NCBI GenBank assembly: GCA_014904985.1
Contig: MU129049.1
Span: 64,997 to 128,996, forward strand
Source of the DNA: Hydnum rufescens UP504
Lineage: Eukaryota > Basidiomycota > Agaricomycetes > Cantharellales > Hydnaceae
Direction of reading: 5' to 3'
DNA length: 64,000 nt
Made by a program: the position numbers and the translations under genes. Below, in pieces: positions 22,603 to 33,439 of this stretch (within the stretch, counting starts at the first letter, position 1; each line of letters begins with the position of its first letter). The notes under the pieces are model-generated. The model was not told the DNA's origin, made no database searches, and saw only the letters and a list, made by a program, of their open reading frames with translations.

Positions 22603-23433
22603 TTAGAACAGCTCAATAGATTTGCTATTGGCAACTGCAACAGTAGCAGTTTCGGCATGAACGGGGGCAGGGGCCATACAGTCACGCGCAAAGTGGCCAG
22701 GCTGTTGACAGTGGTAACAACGGTTACCCTTCTTGGTGTCGTCTGCCAGCTTTGAGTTTGCTGACTTCGAGTCCGCCGGGGTCTTTACTCCACTAGGTTT
22801 CCCACGGCCACTTTTGGCAACATTCGCAGTGATTCGGTAATCGAGTTCACCCTCTTTTAGCCGCATCTCATACTCGAGGAGAGCAGCTGACACTTCGGAT
22901 ACGGTAGGTCGCCCATGACGGATGATGAGGGCAGTGGCAACAGAGTCGTAGGAGGGGGGGAGGTTTGCAAGGAGGATGTCGGTGATATCTTGATCACTCA
23001 CAGTGATCCCCATGGATCGGAGTTGGTTCGCATAGGTGGTGATGGTATTCAGGTAGTCCCCTACTGTGTCTCCAGGGGCAAGCCGTGTGTTTTGCATTCG
23101 CTGCTTAATGGCAATTCGATTGGCAGCCGAGTTTCGCGAATAGAGTTGTTCGAGGGCACTCCATGCCGACGGTGCATCAGCGCAGTTACGAATATGAATC
23201 GTTTGGTCCGGGTTCAGTGTCAGGCCAATAGTGGTATAGCCGTCCGCAGATTTGGCATTCCAATCCTCAAGACGCGCGAGATCAGTGTGGCGGGGTCTGG
23301 AAACCGAGCCATTAACAACCCCCCAGCAGCCCGAGCGCATCATGATGAGCTGCATCTGAAAAGCCCAGTCATAGTAGTTATCTGCTCCAGACAACTTGGC
23401 TACAGCAGCCAGGAGGGCATTAACATTTGACAT
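22603..23433 (-). CDS. Copia-type Gag polyprotein, 276 aa
   Basis: Gag packages element RNA into cytoplasmic virus-like particles. From the ATG at 23433 the protein has an N-terminal capsid-like domain of the UBN2/DUF4219 type (LSGADNYYDWAFQMQLIM near residues 14-31, then WSALEQLYSRNSAANRIA and LLANLPPSYDSV). It ends with one CCHC zinc knuckle, CYHCQQPGHFARDC, near residues 236-249. It stops about 20 residues after the knuckle, with no protease or other pol domain following, so the short length is a property of this element and not a frameshift in a visible pol gene. Confidence 0.9.
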   Translation of the reverse strand: MSNVNALLAAVAKLSGADNYYDWAFQMQLIMMRSGCWGVVNGSVSRPRHTDLARLEDWNAKSADGYTTIGLTLNPDQTIHIRNCADAPSAWSALEQLYSRNSAANRIAIKQRMQNTRLAPGDTVGDYLNTITTYANQLRSMGITVSDQDITDILLANLPPSYDSVATALIIRHGRPTVSEVSAALLEYEMRLKEGELDYRITANVAKSGRGKPSGVKTPADSKSANSKLADDTKKGNRCYHCQQPGHFARDCMAPAPVHAETATVAVANSKSIELF

Positions 23434-23498
23434 GGTGGCGGGTGGCAGGTACTAGCTTAGAAGGTGGTATACGCTACAGGGCGCATGGGCCCATAACC

Positions 23499-23620
23499 TG
23501 TCGAAAAAACTGGTCGGCAAGAGCTGAATACGTTACATAATACGTATATACACGACGGGCCACTTATCTAAATACGGACAGGATACGATCGGGATTGTCT
23601 GCGGACCCAATCCGCTGACA
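23499..23620 (-). repeat. 5' LTR of the gag-only element
   Basis: This is the partner of 21979-22101 and lies 65 bp upstream of the gag start codon. The target duplication TACAA follows at 23621-23625. Confidence 0.9.
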
Positions 23621-23625
23621 TACAA

Positions 23626-24477
23626 CACCCAAAAAAACCTATTAAAGGACTTGTGGATGCATAGACAAGAATTTTCATCATTGATGTGAAGTCAAGACCA
23701 AATCAGGAGACAAATTGAACTCTTTAGGCATGGGGTGGGGTGGCCAGGTTGTGAAGGGATAGTGCTCCAGTATGCCTTGCAATGCAGATCAGATGAAAGC
23801 TAAACTAGATAGACAGAATGAATAGTACCACAAACATCATTCCACTACCAACCTACACCAACTTATTAAGTCAGAATTGTGGTACTGGCCCAGTGGCCCA
23901 TCAAGCTCAAGCTTCAGGCAAATTACTTTTCCCAATTTGAATTTGAATATTGAATAAATTCTGGAATGAATTTGTCTAATTGGACATTTAGCATGGAAGC
24001 ACCTAGGCACCACAGATTCAAAGTCATGGAACACTAATGGCAGGTATCTCATTCTGTGAATTAAATCTACAATAATGTATGTCTACACTGTAGCAACTCC
24101 TATTCATTGAGCAACACCTTAGCAAATCCTTGGTCCATACCCCAACTTTGTTCAAATGACACATTTCTAGATTAATCTTTGTACTCTATATAAACCCCAA
24201 TTTTCTTGCAATTACAAAGGGATACTTGAAGCACAGTCACAAGTTATGAGGGTTACCTCATAATGAGCCCAGGTTTATGTGCAGGTCAAAATCCAAAATG
24301 TAACTTTGTGCTTCTCAGGCTTCCAAAAGGCCATGTACTGTGCATTGACATTATCTTATAATCAAATATCAAGATGGTGAGTATACAACCCAGGCTTATG
24401 AACTGATAGTACAGGTCAAATACTGTGAGTGTTATGAACTCCTCAAGACAGATCACAATATCTGGGCACTGTGGTCA
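23626..24477. other. AT-rich spacer with an old direct repeat, no gene
   Basis: The only structure I see is the diverged direct repeat starting at about 24088 (see the paired feature). Open frames are short and AT-rich. Confidence 0.4.
24088..24265 (+). repeat. diverged direct repeat, copy 1
   Basis: It contains AACTCCTATTCATTGAGCAAC and later GGATACTTGAAGCACAGTCA plus GAGGGTTACCTCATAAT. The same order is seen at about 25175-25457, where extra bases separate the two parts. The pair brackets a decayed Crinkler-like fragment and could be relics of long terminal repeats. Confidence 0.6.
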
Positions 24478-25000
24478 GTGGACAACCAGGAATTGGTATG
24501 TCTTCCAACACTTCCTACTGTCTTGAACTACCAGCCCAGACATCAGCTCTTGGGTAAATCAGTTCTTTTGTACTACTGTCTTATTCAACATCTTTCCAAA
24601 GACAGCCCACACTGTTTTGTGGAGGCACAGTTGTGCTTCTTTTTCAGTGAGTGGGGCCTCTACTGCTGCATCAATGCAGATGCCCCTGTTGCTGGGGTTC
24701 TGCTGGGAGCCTGGACCCTGTTGGACTTGAATGGCAGACTATATCTGGTTCCCTGGTTCTGTCAGCGGATTGGGTCCGCAGACAATCCCGATCGTATCCT
24801 GTCCGTATTTAGATAAGTGGCCCCGTCGTGTATATACGTATTATGTAACGTATTCGGCTCTTGCCGACCAGTTTTTTCGACAGGTTCTTTGTTGGTCCCA
24901 GTTCACCTTTCTACATCATTCATGCCACATCTCTGGATACTCAGTAGTACAAATGGTGGTAGAAGCACAGAGGTGGGGTCAGTTTCTATCTGAATCCCTG
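24478..25000 (+). pseudogene. decayed Crinkler-like NTPase fragment, split by a solo LTR
   Basis: The frame encodes LGKSVLLYYCLIQHLSK and FFFSEWGLYCCINADAPVAG, then after the LTR FYIIHATSLDT. These match the nucleotide-binding half of the intact gene at 33440-35363 (GKSLFLYYCLARRLSQ, FFSERGVYRCINTSARVPG, FYIIHAAFPDN). Only about 150 codons remain, with stops after the LTR and an altered Walker A. It has the opposite strand to the other copies. Confidence 0.8.
24760..24882 (+). mobile_element. solo LTR (123 bp) with target duplication GGTTC
   Basis: This is the same LTR family as the gag-only element, in plus orientation, starting TGTCAGCGGATTGGGTCCGC and ending TTTTTTCGACA. GGTTC lies on both sides (24755-24759 and 24883-24887). 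It interrupts the Crinkler-like fragment. Confidence 0.9.
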
Positions 25001-25174
25001 CTCTTGGCTGGAATTATGAGCATGAAGCAATGAGCTCCAGGTTTTGTAGTAAATATAGAATATGTTCTAAGGCAAGAGGATGATAGATGCTCAAGGAGGA
25101 CTAAACATGTTCCCAATGGCCCTGGTATTGTTTGAATCCTAGGGCTTGTGTCTGGTGCAGGATAGTGTATTTCT

Positions 25175-25457
25175 GCATTGCAGAAACTCCTATTCATCCA
25201 TCAACACCTCAGTGAATCCTTGGTCCACACTCCCACAATGTTTGGTTGACACATTTCTGGATTAATGTTTGTATATAATTCCCTATTACAGAAAAACTAC
25301 CCTCTCCATCTGTAATACCAGTTACTCATCAAGGATTTAAAACTAAATTAGGATCACATTAGCTCATCTAGAGGCTTTTCATATTCCTTATTGCTTGAAA
25401 ATATAAAGGAATACTTGAAGCTCAGTCACAAATTATGAGGGTTACCTCATAATAGGC
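25175..25457 (+). repeat. diverged direct repeat, copy 2
   Basis: This is the partner of 24088-24265, with about 95 extra bases in the middle. It ends with the shared GAGGGTTACCTCATAATAGG. Confidence 0.6.
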
Positions 25458-26024
25458 CGTGGAAAGGCTGACATTGTATCATATCCAGCACTTGTTGAAA
25501 ACAAATAGTGTCAATATCATGGACCCCTCTTACTAATCCTTCTCATTCCCTGTTCATTGCAAGACCACAGAATCAAGAGATCAGGTGTCTCTTTGCCTGT
25601 GAAATTGTATGTAGTAGGGATTTATCTCTCCAACATCATATCATTAACTTTCCTAAGCCAAGTCCTTGGCAACACTAGCCTGGGTAATAGACCAACTGTC
25701 AGAAGTAAATAGGTGCAGAAACACTTTCAGAAACACCTTGCTTCAGAAACATTTCTCGTGCAGCCGAAGTGGCCCTTATGCACCAGTTTTCATCAGCCGT
25801 CCTGTCAGTGGCAGTGCACAGACGACTATTGATTCTTTGAGGTCGGCACACTAATGGAAGAATCCCATCAATAGCACACCTGGCATGCAGTGCATAACAA
25901 TGGTGTTGATATGGCTAATGTCATTGGACAGTTCACAATGCTAAGCCCACAGCTATTCAAAGTACAAGGTCACAGCAAAAATTTCAAGACCAGTGACGCC
26001 CAAGAGGATGGCTAAGTTGTGTGG
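25458..26024. other. spacer with a MITE remnant, no gene
   Basis: Positions 25655-25675 (AAGCCAAGTCCTTGGCAACAC) are the right end of the MITE at 21330-21552, followed by TAG as there. Nothing else is supported. Confidence 0.5.
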
Positions 26025-26785
26025 TCAGATCCACTCCCTTTCCCAGGCCATTTCATCACACCATCCCTTGTCAAGAAAGAAGTCAAACATTGGGATTAGT
26101 TTGTCCGCACGACCCTGGATTTTGCGGAACAAGCAATAATCAGCAGGGAGAGGCAACAACGAAGACCCAGCCATACTACTATTCCAAAGTAGTGGCAATT
26201 GCCTTCAGATTCTAAAGGATTACACCACGAAAAAACGAGTATATCCTTCGCTCGCGAACTCCACATAGGACGCGCGGGGCTGATGATATCCTGACGGATG
26301 GACATGCTGGCGTATCTAGAAGCATAGAAGTCGTGCCTGACCATCGCGTCGGGATCGATATCTCCCATCACACAGAACTCGCGGCTTCATAGGAAGTGAG
26401 TGGGGTAAACCATATATAAATGCGCCCGAAAGACTCACAACGCCTCCACACTCTCAAATCCTGCCTTATCTGCACCCCATTCTCTCCACTCAATGACTGA
26501 ATCGAAGGAGAGACCTTCGAGGGTTAGAACAGGCAAATCGACGCCCTTCCTCAATCTCTCAGACCTGTAGGCACGTTTCGCTTGGATGGATCTATGATGT
26601 TCCAAGGTATCTGCGTATTTTCGAAACTCGTGGTTCACATTGCGGAGGGTGCGCTCGCGAAATAAGAAAGGGGACTTGGCTATAATGAGGGGCCAGAGCG
26701 TGAAGTAGAAGTGCGAAGGCGGAGAAAGCGCTTCAATCAATCTGGGATGGATGTCCGAGGTAGTGGTTGGCGTCACGCCGGACAT
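26025..26785 (-). CDS. Fam213 protein, member A (unknown function, 213 aa)
   Basis: I do not recognise this family; six members occur in the window. The model is complement(26025..26114, 26180..26384, 26439..26785). Exon 1 encodes an N-terminal block with ALSPPSHFYFTLWPLIIAKS, then RTLRNVNHEFRKYAD and SVIEWREWGADKAGF. Exon 2 carries GDIDPDA and WSSRAKDILVFSWCNPLE, exon 3 GRADKLIPMFDFF and ends WEREWI. There is one Trp-rich hydrophobic stretch (about residues 20-40) but no clear signal peptide, transmembrane helix or known catalytic motif. It is likely a soluble protein. This member stands alone, in opposite orientation and about 21 kb from the cluster at 47.6-55.9 kb. Confidence 0.8.
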
Positions 26786-28700
26786 CGTGGGCGATCTCTT
26801 GACGCAACTCCACAGCAGCTAGAGAAGGAAGGCGCAAACAGCCGACAAGTGGTGTTTACGCATTTCGGAGCTTGCCGGTTCCGGAACTTGACAACAAGCC
26901 AATTCGACTCATCGTTGGGACTCCCTCAACCCGGCGTATATATCAGTTTCGGGATGCCTACATTACATTGGGGCCATTGCCAATGTCCTTAAAGGCTGTC
27001 TCTCATGTTCCTCCTGGCTCATCCCCAGTGCACAACTCGCTTCTGCCTAATTACCTTGGGCTACCAAGGTCGTACTGATGTTCTTTGAAATCTCACTTGC
27101 GTCCGGTTTTCCCTGAAAACAGGCCTTGCTATCCATCCCTTGTGGCCGAAGGGTTTTTCTTCACAGTAGAGCACTGAAATTGTTTCTTTTACAGGACACC
27201 GTTGCTCGTGAGTTTTCTAGTTCGGAAATGCTGGCTACGATAAGGTAAGTTTCTATTTACTTGTGTGCAAAAGGAGCGGATCCCAGCTGCTCCTTTTATG
27301 TCCCTCTCCTTATTTACTAGCATGTCAAATGGGTGTATCATAGGAACCATTGTTCAAGCCCACCCCACCCCGCCCGTCAAACGACAAGCATGGTGACGCT
27401 ACCGTCATCATCGCGCATGATTATGGGTTTTATGATCCCGCATGTTCAGGCCCCTGCCTCTAGGAAACTCAACACCCTCATATGGTGAGAGAATTAATGC
27501 TCCTCAGTGAAATCGCCATTAGAATGGGCTGATCCGTGCAATTAGGGTTCATGGGGGCTCCCTCGTCGAAGGGTCCGCTACTGGTGCGGGGATGGATCGT
27601 GCACACATTGCTCTCGCAAGCAGGTCGGTTGTGGTCACAGTTCAATATCGCCTTGGATTACCCTTTCCCATTGCCTCTCCTCATAGCCGATTTTGAACCC
27701 ATCGTTGAGGGATCATTTGGGCCGAACCGGACCCAAATCCTCCTCGTGCACACCTCCGATCCAAATCCTTCTGGCTTGCCGTACGTGACTTGGACCCGTT
27801 GAAGAGTAGTGTCCATGCTCTCCAATTTGGTCTGTCTGGAGGTGAAACTCTAGACGGCGGCTACTTCCCTATGTTCTGAGGCGACGAGGTTCTGTATGAT
27901 TGGCAAGTCTACAGTGTCATTTAAATCGGATTATGCAGCTTCGCCTTGTTTCGGATTGGATACCTTGGATACGGTTCTCATTGTTGTAAGCGTCATGGTA
28001 CTTTTTTGGAGGAGTGCCTTACGTTCCCCGATTGTGGGTGTCTCTCGGGCTCCATGTGGCTGCGATATTGTCAACCCTGCGTTACTTTTTGTTTCCTCGC
28101 CACGTCTTCCTCTCTTTGATATTCAAGACTGTGGGCCGAAACTTCCCGCTTGCCAAAGATGATTTGTGTGATCTGCAGCTTGTCTTCCCGACGTTCGCGG
28201 CAATGCGAGGATAGTGCATCGCAGATAATCTACAGTAAAGAACGTAATGGCCGTTTTGCCATTGAGTGTATCATACTATTGCACGACATTTGTACTGACC
28301 TAGGACGTATGCATGATTTCCTTTGGGTAGTGTACACGGTTCTTTTCATCTTCCGATGCTAAGCTTTATATTCTCTTCTCCTTCGTCCTTCCTTTCCTTC
28401 CCCATGAGTTCAATTGAACCTTGTCTTCATACCTTGAGCATACACAAATCAACTTGATCGAAAATATCCACATGACGACCGGCTTAAGAGTCGGGGATTG
28501 GCGCTTGTCGCTAGTCTAGGGTCTCCAAGACTTTGTACAATGTATAGGGCCGTATGGTCATTTTGCTCCCACACTTATGTAATATTACATTCAAAGCAAT
28601 ACAAAAAAGCCAACGGAATGGTTTCAAAACATTATGTTACATATGTACAAAAAAAAGCACTTCAATTTCACGGAGACTGCTAGTGCATGTCCTAGTGCGC
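26786..28700. other. gene-poor spacer
   Basis: No domain-bearing frame was found. Frames at 27536-27802 and 27896-28162 are open but have no homologue in the window and no clear splice partners. From about 28590 the sequence matches the start of the later P450 units (shared AACAT..ATGTTACATATGTACAAAAAAAA near 28630 and 43785). Confidence 0.4.
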
Positions 28701-28729
28701 TATTCGACCCATCGCATGGCTGGAAGTGA

Positions 28730-30640
28730 GAAGAAGCGAAAGGCCCGGGGCGGGGTTCGCTCAAACTCTCAATGCCGAGCAGCGCTGTTAATGGGCGCGG
28801 CTCGATTCTGCACTTGACGTGTTCCGGGAACCTGTACAGAAGGAACAGTGAATTAGAATGAACAGTTCTGTATGTGGAATAATGCACCCTTACCGTCGTA
28901 CTGGGTGAATAGGGACCATCATAGGGATAATTTCGTTCCCGTTCTCATTGAGCCCTTTAAGAATTGTGCTCGTTGCAAGATCGCAACGTTCGAAAACAGC
29001 ACGATGTTGCCGAAATCTAGACCAGGACATACCCTGCAGTAAAAAATACATAAAAACCAAAAAATTGCACTATTTATAAGGGGATTTATCGCTCGCAGCA
29101 GGAAGATCACTGACCGACGACCGACACCAAAGGCGAATTTATAAGGATCCAAACCGTCCGCGTTCGGTTCGATGAATCGCTCTGGCCTGAAGGTCTCCGG
29201 ATCTGGGTACATCTCTTCGTCTCGAGAGATACACCTAGTTGTGCAAGATGGTAAGAATAAAATAAAGAGCTGAGCTCGAAATCACTCATCATACCAGGTG
29301 CTAGGAACGATGACGGTTCCTGGAAAGAGAATATCGATGAGGCGATCTTGTGCAAGTATGACAATGACCAGACCTTTGGGAATAAAGTATCCTACGGGGT
29401 CGCACGAAACAGTTCAGTATCATTCATGGAAATATTTGGAAAGGGAAATTCGCAGATACCTTTATATTCATCCTCCATAAGGCGATGGGAAATCGCCCCC
29501 GGGGCAAGAAGCCACCAACGACGCACTTCCTTGATTAAATTCTCCACATACGGGAGTGCATCCCGACTAAAGAATCAGTACTGGTGGAACCTCACGTGAC
29601 ACAAATATCGGGAACCTACTCGTGCACGCTAGGCAGTCTGTCATTTCCTACGACGCGCTCGATTTCATCCTGTGCCTTCTTCTGCGCCTCGGGACATAAT
29701 ACCATAACAAGCAGGAAGGCTTGCAGTGCGGTCCAGATGGTATCGGATCCGCCTCCATCTGCAGTTCCACCAGGTCACGGAATCAGAAACAACATTCGCG
29801 TCATATGGCATTAAGGCTCACACATCGATGCGGACAACCACGCCATCGTTCATTCATCCATAGCATTGTCCTCCAGCAAGCTGAGAGCAAAAGATGGCTT
29901 TGCAATGCCAACCCCCTAAACACAGTTTGTCGGCACCATAGATCATCAGAGGCGTGGATGGGACACGAACCTTTGGGGATAACGCTACAATCTTGTTCAC
30001 CCCATTTGGACAATTTTTTGATTTCCTTGCCTAGCAGGGGGATCCAGCTTGGGATGTACTTCACTGAGCAGCGGATCATAGTCAGGGCTAGGGTGAGACA
30101 AAAAGATCATAGGACGCAACGGCTTGGGAGGATATCGACCCAAAATAGGCCAGGCGATGGTGTTTCGATAACGTGTCCAAGGAATTCGCCCGAAGCAAGA
30201 GCACGCTATGCACATGCGAGCTTAGCCCTCTGCCACTTGGAACAAGTTTAATCCGTGAGTACCTCATCATCGGTAGCGAAAATATCCCGAGCATCACATG
30301 TAATGCCAAGAATAACCCTCGTGGTGTTTCTGTGGGGCGTCAAGGTTCGAGATAGGCAACAAATGAAAATGATGGAGAATCTTACAAGCGTAGCTCATCG
30401 CTCCAGTTGTTTGGATCCTGCGATGGACCAAGAGCAGCCTTATTCAAATGCTGGTGAAATGATTTCGACCCACGATTGACAAGGTCTTGCGTGGAGCAAT
30501 ATGTGCTTAGAGCCAGAACGGACAATCAGGATTGTAGAAGAATGTGAAGTCGCCTGTTGAAGGCCCAGCGCCTCGAATAAGATGAGGAAGGGCGCGGGGA
30601 CGAACCATAAGTCTTAGACATCTCCTGAATATATCGCTTG
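28730..30640 (-). pseudogene. cytochrome P450, copy 1 (truncated and internally deleted)
   Basis: The copy keeps the C-terminal half: [12 protein letters not shown], the haem region (FAFGVGRR, intron, RVCPGLDFG) and [18 protein letters not shown]. Compared with copy 3 it lacks exon 1 with the membrane anchor, has lost the segment between HQHLNKA-type sequence and the exon-2 region (junction near 30455-30465), and has lost the normal stop so the frame runs on. The sequence upstream is joined directly to the 3' flank of the PHF5A copy at 30747. It cannot encode a working P450. Confidence 0.85.
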
Positions 30641-30746
30641 TTATTACTAGTGCTTGAGCCCATACAGCTGATTGGGGGTGCCGAAGTGCGTGATTGTCTT
30701 ACTGAGGTGACAGTAGTACAAAGAACTGAAGGAGATTACGAAAGGG

Positions 30747-31410
30747 CTATCCCTTCTTAAACCCCACGCAAGCATGAGATATAAAGTCCACAAGAACGAG
30801 TATTATTCAGGCGGGACAAGGCGACTCACCAAGGTTACGCCGCTTATAGAACAGGTCTGTCCTGCTCACCCCAAGGTTGACAATCTTGGGACATCCGCCT
30901 CCGCCTTTCTCTAACCTGGTGCATTCCACGCAACAGTATGCGTCGGAAATTCCTAACATGAGAAGATGAGTCAGGACAGAGTATGGTAAACGGAGTGGGT
31001 CCTCCAGGATAAAGAGGACCAAGCGCTAGAGAACGATGAAACTCACCGGAGGAGCCACAGGTGATACATCTCCCACCATACATGCCGAAATTGTACTCGT
31101 CACATATAGGCACAAGCTTTTCAGGACGCACATAGGAGTCGCATACAGGACTGCAGCAACCAAGATGAGAATGATACGGGTGAGAAGGATGGCTAGAAAA
31201 CTTACTATTTCCCGTCGTGTTTCTCGCAAAGGCGTCCTATGGCTATCTGAGCGAAATGGTGCGCTCAGCATTGGTAGGGCATAAGCAAACACGAGACTTA
31301 CCGATACCAGGTTGACGCTGACACATGATGAGAGCTGGAGAGAGCTTGCTGTCGGCGCCGATCCATCTATTGAGCCCAAGCATGCACCTGCCCGGGCGGT
31401 GTCCAGACAT
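30747..31410 (-). pseudogene. PHF5A/Rds3-like, copy 2 (degenerate)
   Basis: All six exons can be traced and the stop after GFKKG (TAG at 30747-30749) is kept, which would give 110 aa. But key residues are gone: the start reads MSGHRPALIMCQRQPGI, the first zinc knot reads CEKH with the next Cys changed to Tyr, and CDEC has become CDEY. The first intron donor is GC or displaced (GG|GCAGGT). Loss of several zinc-binding cysteines argues that it is dead or no longer a zinc-knot protein. Confidence 0.8.
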
Positions 31411-31706
31411 TGTTCTATGTAACGAGTAGACTGGAGAACACCGATGACACTGAATTACAAATAGGCCTCGGTCCTGAGGTGCCCACCATCTAGATCTCAG
31501 ATAATGAAAGGGGACACGAAGACCTGCTTTAATTCATGTGTTAGGGAGAACACAGTTACACATCGCCCTCGCTCTCAATGAACACTGGAGCACTGGTTAT
31601 GGTGTAAGTGGGCCATCAATAGGGGCACCAGCAACCGACGAACATAGGCAGGTTCTCAATCGCTGGTAGAAAAGCCTCGGTGGGGCCGGCAGATTCCGCA
31701 ACTGGT

Positions 31707-33104
31707 ATTCGTTCTTGCTCCAGGATGCTTGTGACTTGGGAGCCCTTTAATTTTCTCCATGGTCGCATTCAAAATAAAGGGCACGAAGGGGTCTTCACCG
31801 AAATATGCACCCTCGAGGAACACCCCCACTACAATACGCTTCCGTAGACGAGACGTCAACTTTCAGTCCCGAAATCTTGAAGGCAGTGGATGAGTATATC
31901 GACTCTTGTAATGTGGAATTTAGGGAATCAAGCATTAAAATACATGGTAAGTGCACATCTTCGCCGAGGGTACCAAGACTCATTATCAGTGTACTGATCA
32001 TCCAGAAACGATGTTTGAAGCGAGGTTCGCCCTTAAGCATTACTGACTTGATACCTAATGATCATGCCACTCTCAGATATGCCCATAAAGTGTTTACGGA
32101 ATTCATGGAGGCTCATGGGTTCTCTATAACACCACATTACCTTGGGCTTGAAACCGCGTGGCGTGCTGCCTGGTCCAACATCTCTCCCCCATCCAAAAAA
32201 TGGGTACGCACAATCGGGTTCAATGGCGAGATGGATGCCCTACCAGGGATAGGCCATGCGTGTGGCCATAATCTCATTGCCATGGGGGGCGTAGCTGCGG
32301 CGCTTGGTACTAAATATGCAGTAGTACTACCCGACTACGCCAAGATGCGCTGGTTGGTGTGTGCCCCCACGGCCAAAGAAGTCGAAGTGTTTCGAGTGTG
32401 TTGTGCCGTATTTCGTTATCGTAATGCCCCTTGTCCCCTCCACGAAGACTTGATACTAATTATTTTCGCCTGGTCTGTGCAAGGCAGCTGCACTGGCCCC
32501 CGCGTGCCAGATAAAATTGACAGAACATTTTCCTGTTACGATCTTTGGCAGAACGATGAACTTGGTTCGTATGTTTCCCCCGAGACTCCATTTCATCGTT
32601 CGCTGTTCGACTGATTCTGGGTGATTTTTTTGGTAACCAGCGTCAGAATTTTCAGCAGCTATGAAACAGTATGGCTGTCGTTTCCCCCGACATGCGCCTG
32701 AGACGATGTTTAGACACCCCTCGGGCTCATTCAATTTGGTTCCTGGAGGGAACGTTACATACGGTGCGGCATCGTAGACAGATTGATGCGGTTTCGTTTG
32801 TTCCTCATTCTTTTCGCGTATCCCCTATAGAACTGCCTGCCCTTCATCCGTCCTGTGCGATCCCGACAACAGAAGATGGAGGGAACCATACGCCAGATTC
32901 CGCTGCGACGAAAGAAGCGCATGCCATTGCGATATCTGTCGCCAAATGTATCGCTTTGACGGGTCTGCGCGTCCTAACCGACGGGGACTTTTATGCCAGG
33001 GTGCGTATCGACCCTTTATCTCCCGGCTCCGTCCAGTGTGTGTTGATCTTGTTTGGATCTAGGTCCGCAAGGCCTTCGAAGGTGGCGATTCGGGCCCGTT
33101 ATGA
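31707..33104 (+). pseudogene. M20-family amidohydrolase, copy D (large internal deletion)
   Basis: Exon 1 is destroyed. Exon 2 is open from ATG 31805 and the GHACGHN exon is present, but at about 32324 GTKYA is joined directly to VVLPDYAKMRW, deleting the exons with the AEE and MHP metal/catalytic residues. It also shares with copy E a 23-bp deletion in the EVF...KKCF exon. The 3' exons with the GGNH block have lost bases. It cannot make an active enzyme. Confidence 0.88.
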
Positions 33105-33248
33105 GCCCTAGGTCACAGCATCTACCGATTGATACATGTTCTCATTTTGGTGCCTCGCTGACAGTCGGAAGCCCAATGGGCGTCTTAGGCTTCAAGTCCA
33201 CGCGCCATAAGAGACATGTACTACTAAACACAGTATTGCATAATTAAA

Positions 33249-33425
33249 CATGAGTATCAAGACAGAGTATTATCATGGAGTGTATCAAGACGAAGTGTAT
33301 CAAGACGGAGTGTATCAAGACTATATTGATACACTCCGTCTTGATACACTTTGTCTTGATACACTCCATCTTGATACACTTTGTCCTGATACACTCCGTC
33401 TATCAAGACACAGTGTATCAAGATG
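33249..33425. repeat. inverted minisatellite, GTGTATCAAGACGGA unit
   Basis: About three forward units are followed by about five inverted ones. The centre is a long hairpin: 33286-33317 and 33327-33358 are inverted copies of 32 nt with one mismatch, around a 9-nt loop. The matching place in the next unit (about 41170-41220) has only a trace, so the array grew or was lost after duplication. Confidence 0.9.
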
Positions 33426-33439
33426 AGGAATAAATATCT

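Larger units (their letters stand above)
21979..23620 (-). mobile_element. complete non-autonomous LTR element carrying only gag (TR-GAG type)
   Basis: Two nearly identical LTRs, 21979-22101 (123 bp) and 23499-23620 (122 bp), each TGTC...GACA, bound a 1642-bp element read on the minus strand. TACAA flanks both sides (21974-21978 and 23621-23625), a perfect 5-bp target duplication. The inside holds a Copia-type gag gene and no protease, integrase or reverse transcriptase. Just inside the 5' LTR is GGTTATGGGCCC, a plausible Copia-type primer-binding site, and AGTGGGAG abuts the 3' LTR as polypurine tract. Such elements must borrow the enzymes of a full Copia relative. Confidence 0.9.

Noticed and set aside
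22915..23430. 171-aa frame on the plus strand across gag
   Set aside because: It is antisense to a Gag with capsid-like blocks and a CCHC knuckle inside defined LTRs.
28498..28817. Frames at the start of the first tandem unit
   Set aside because: They are antisense to the degenerate 3' end of P450 copy 1 and its flank, which is shared with the other units.
33249..33425. CRISPR-like array
   Set aside because: Units are contiguous without spacers and change orientation, and the DNA is eukaryotic; it is an inverted minisatellite.
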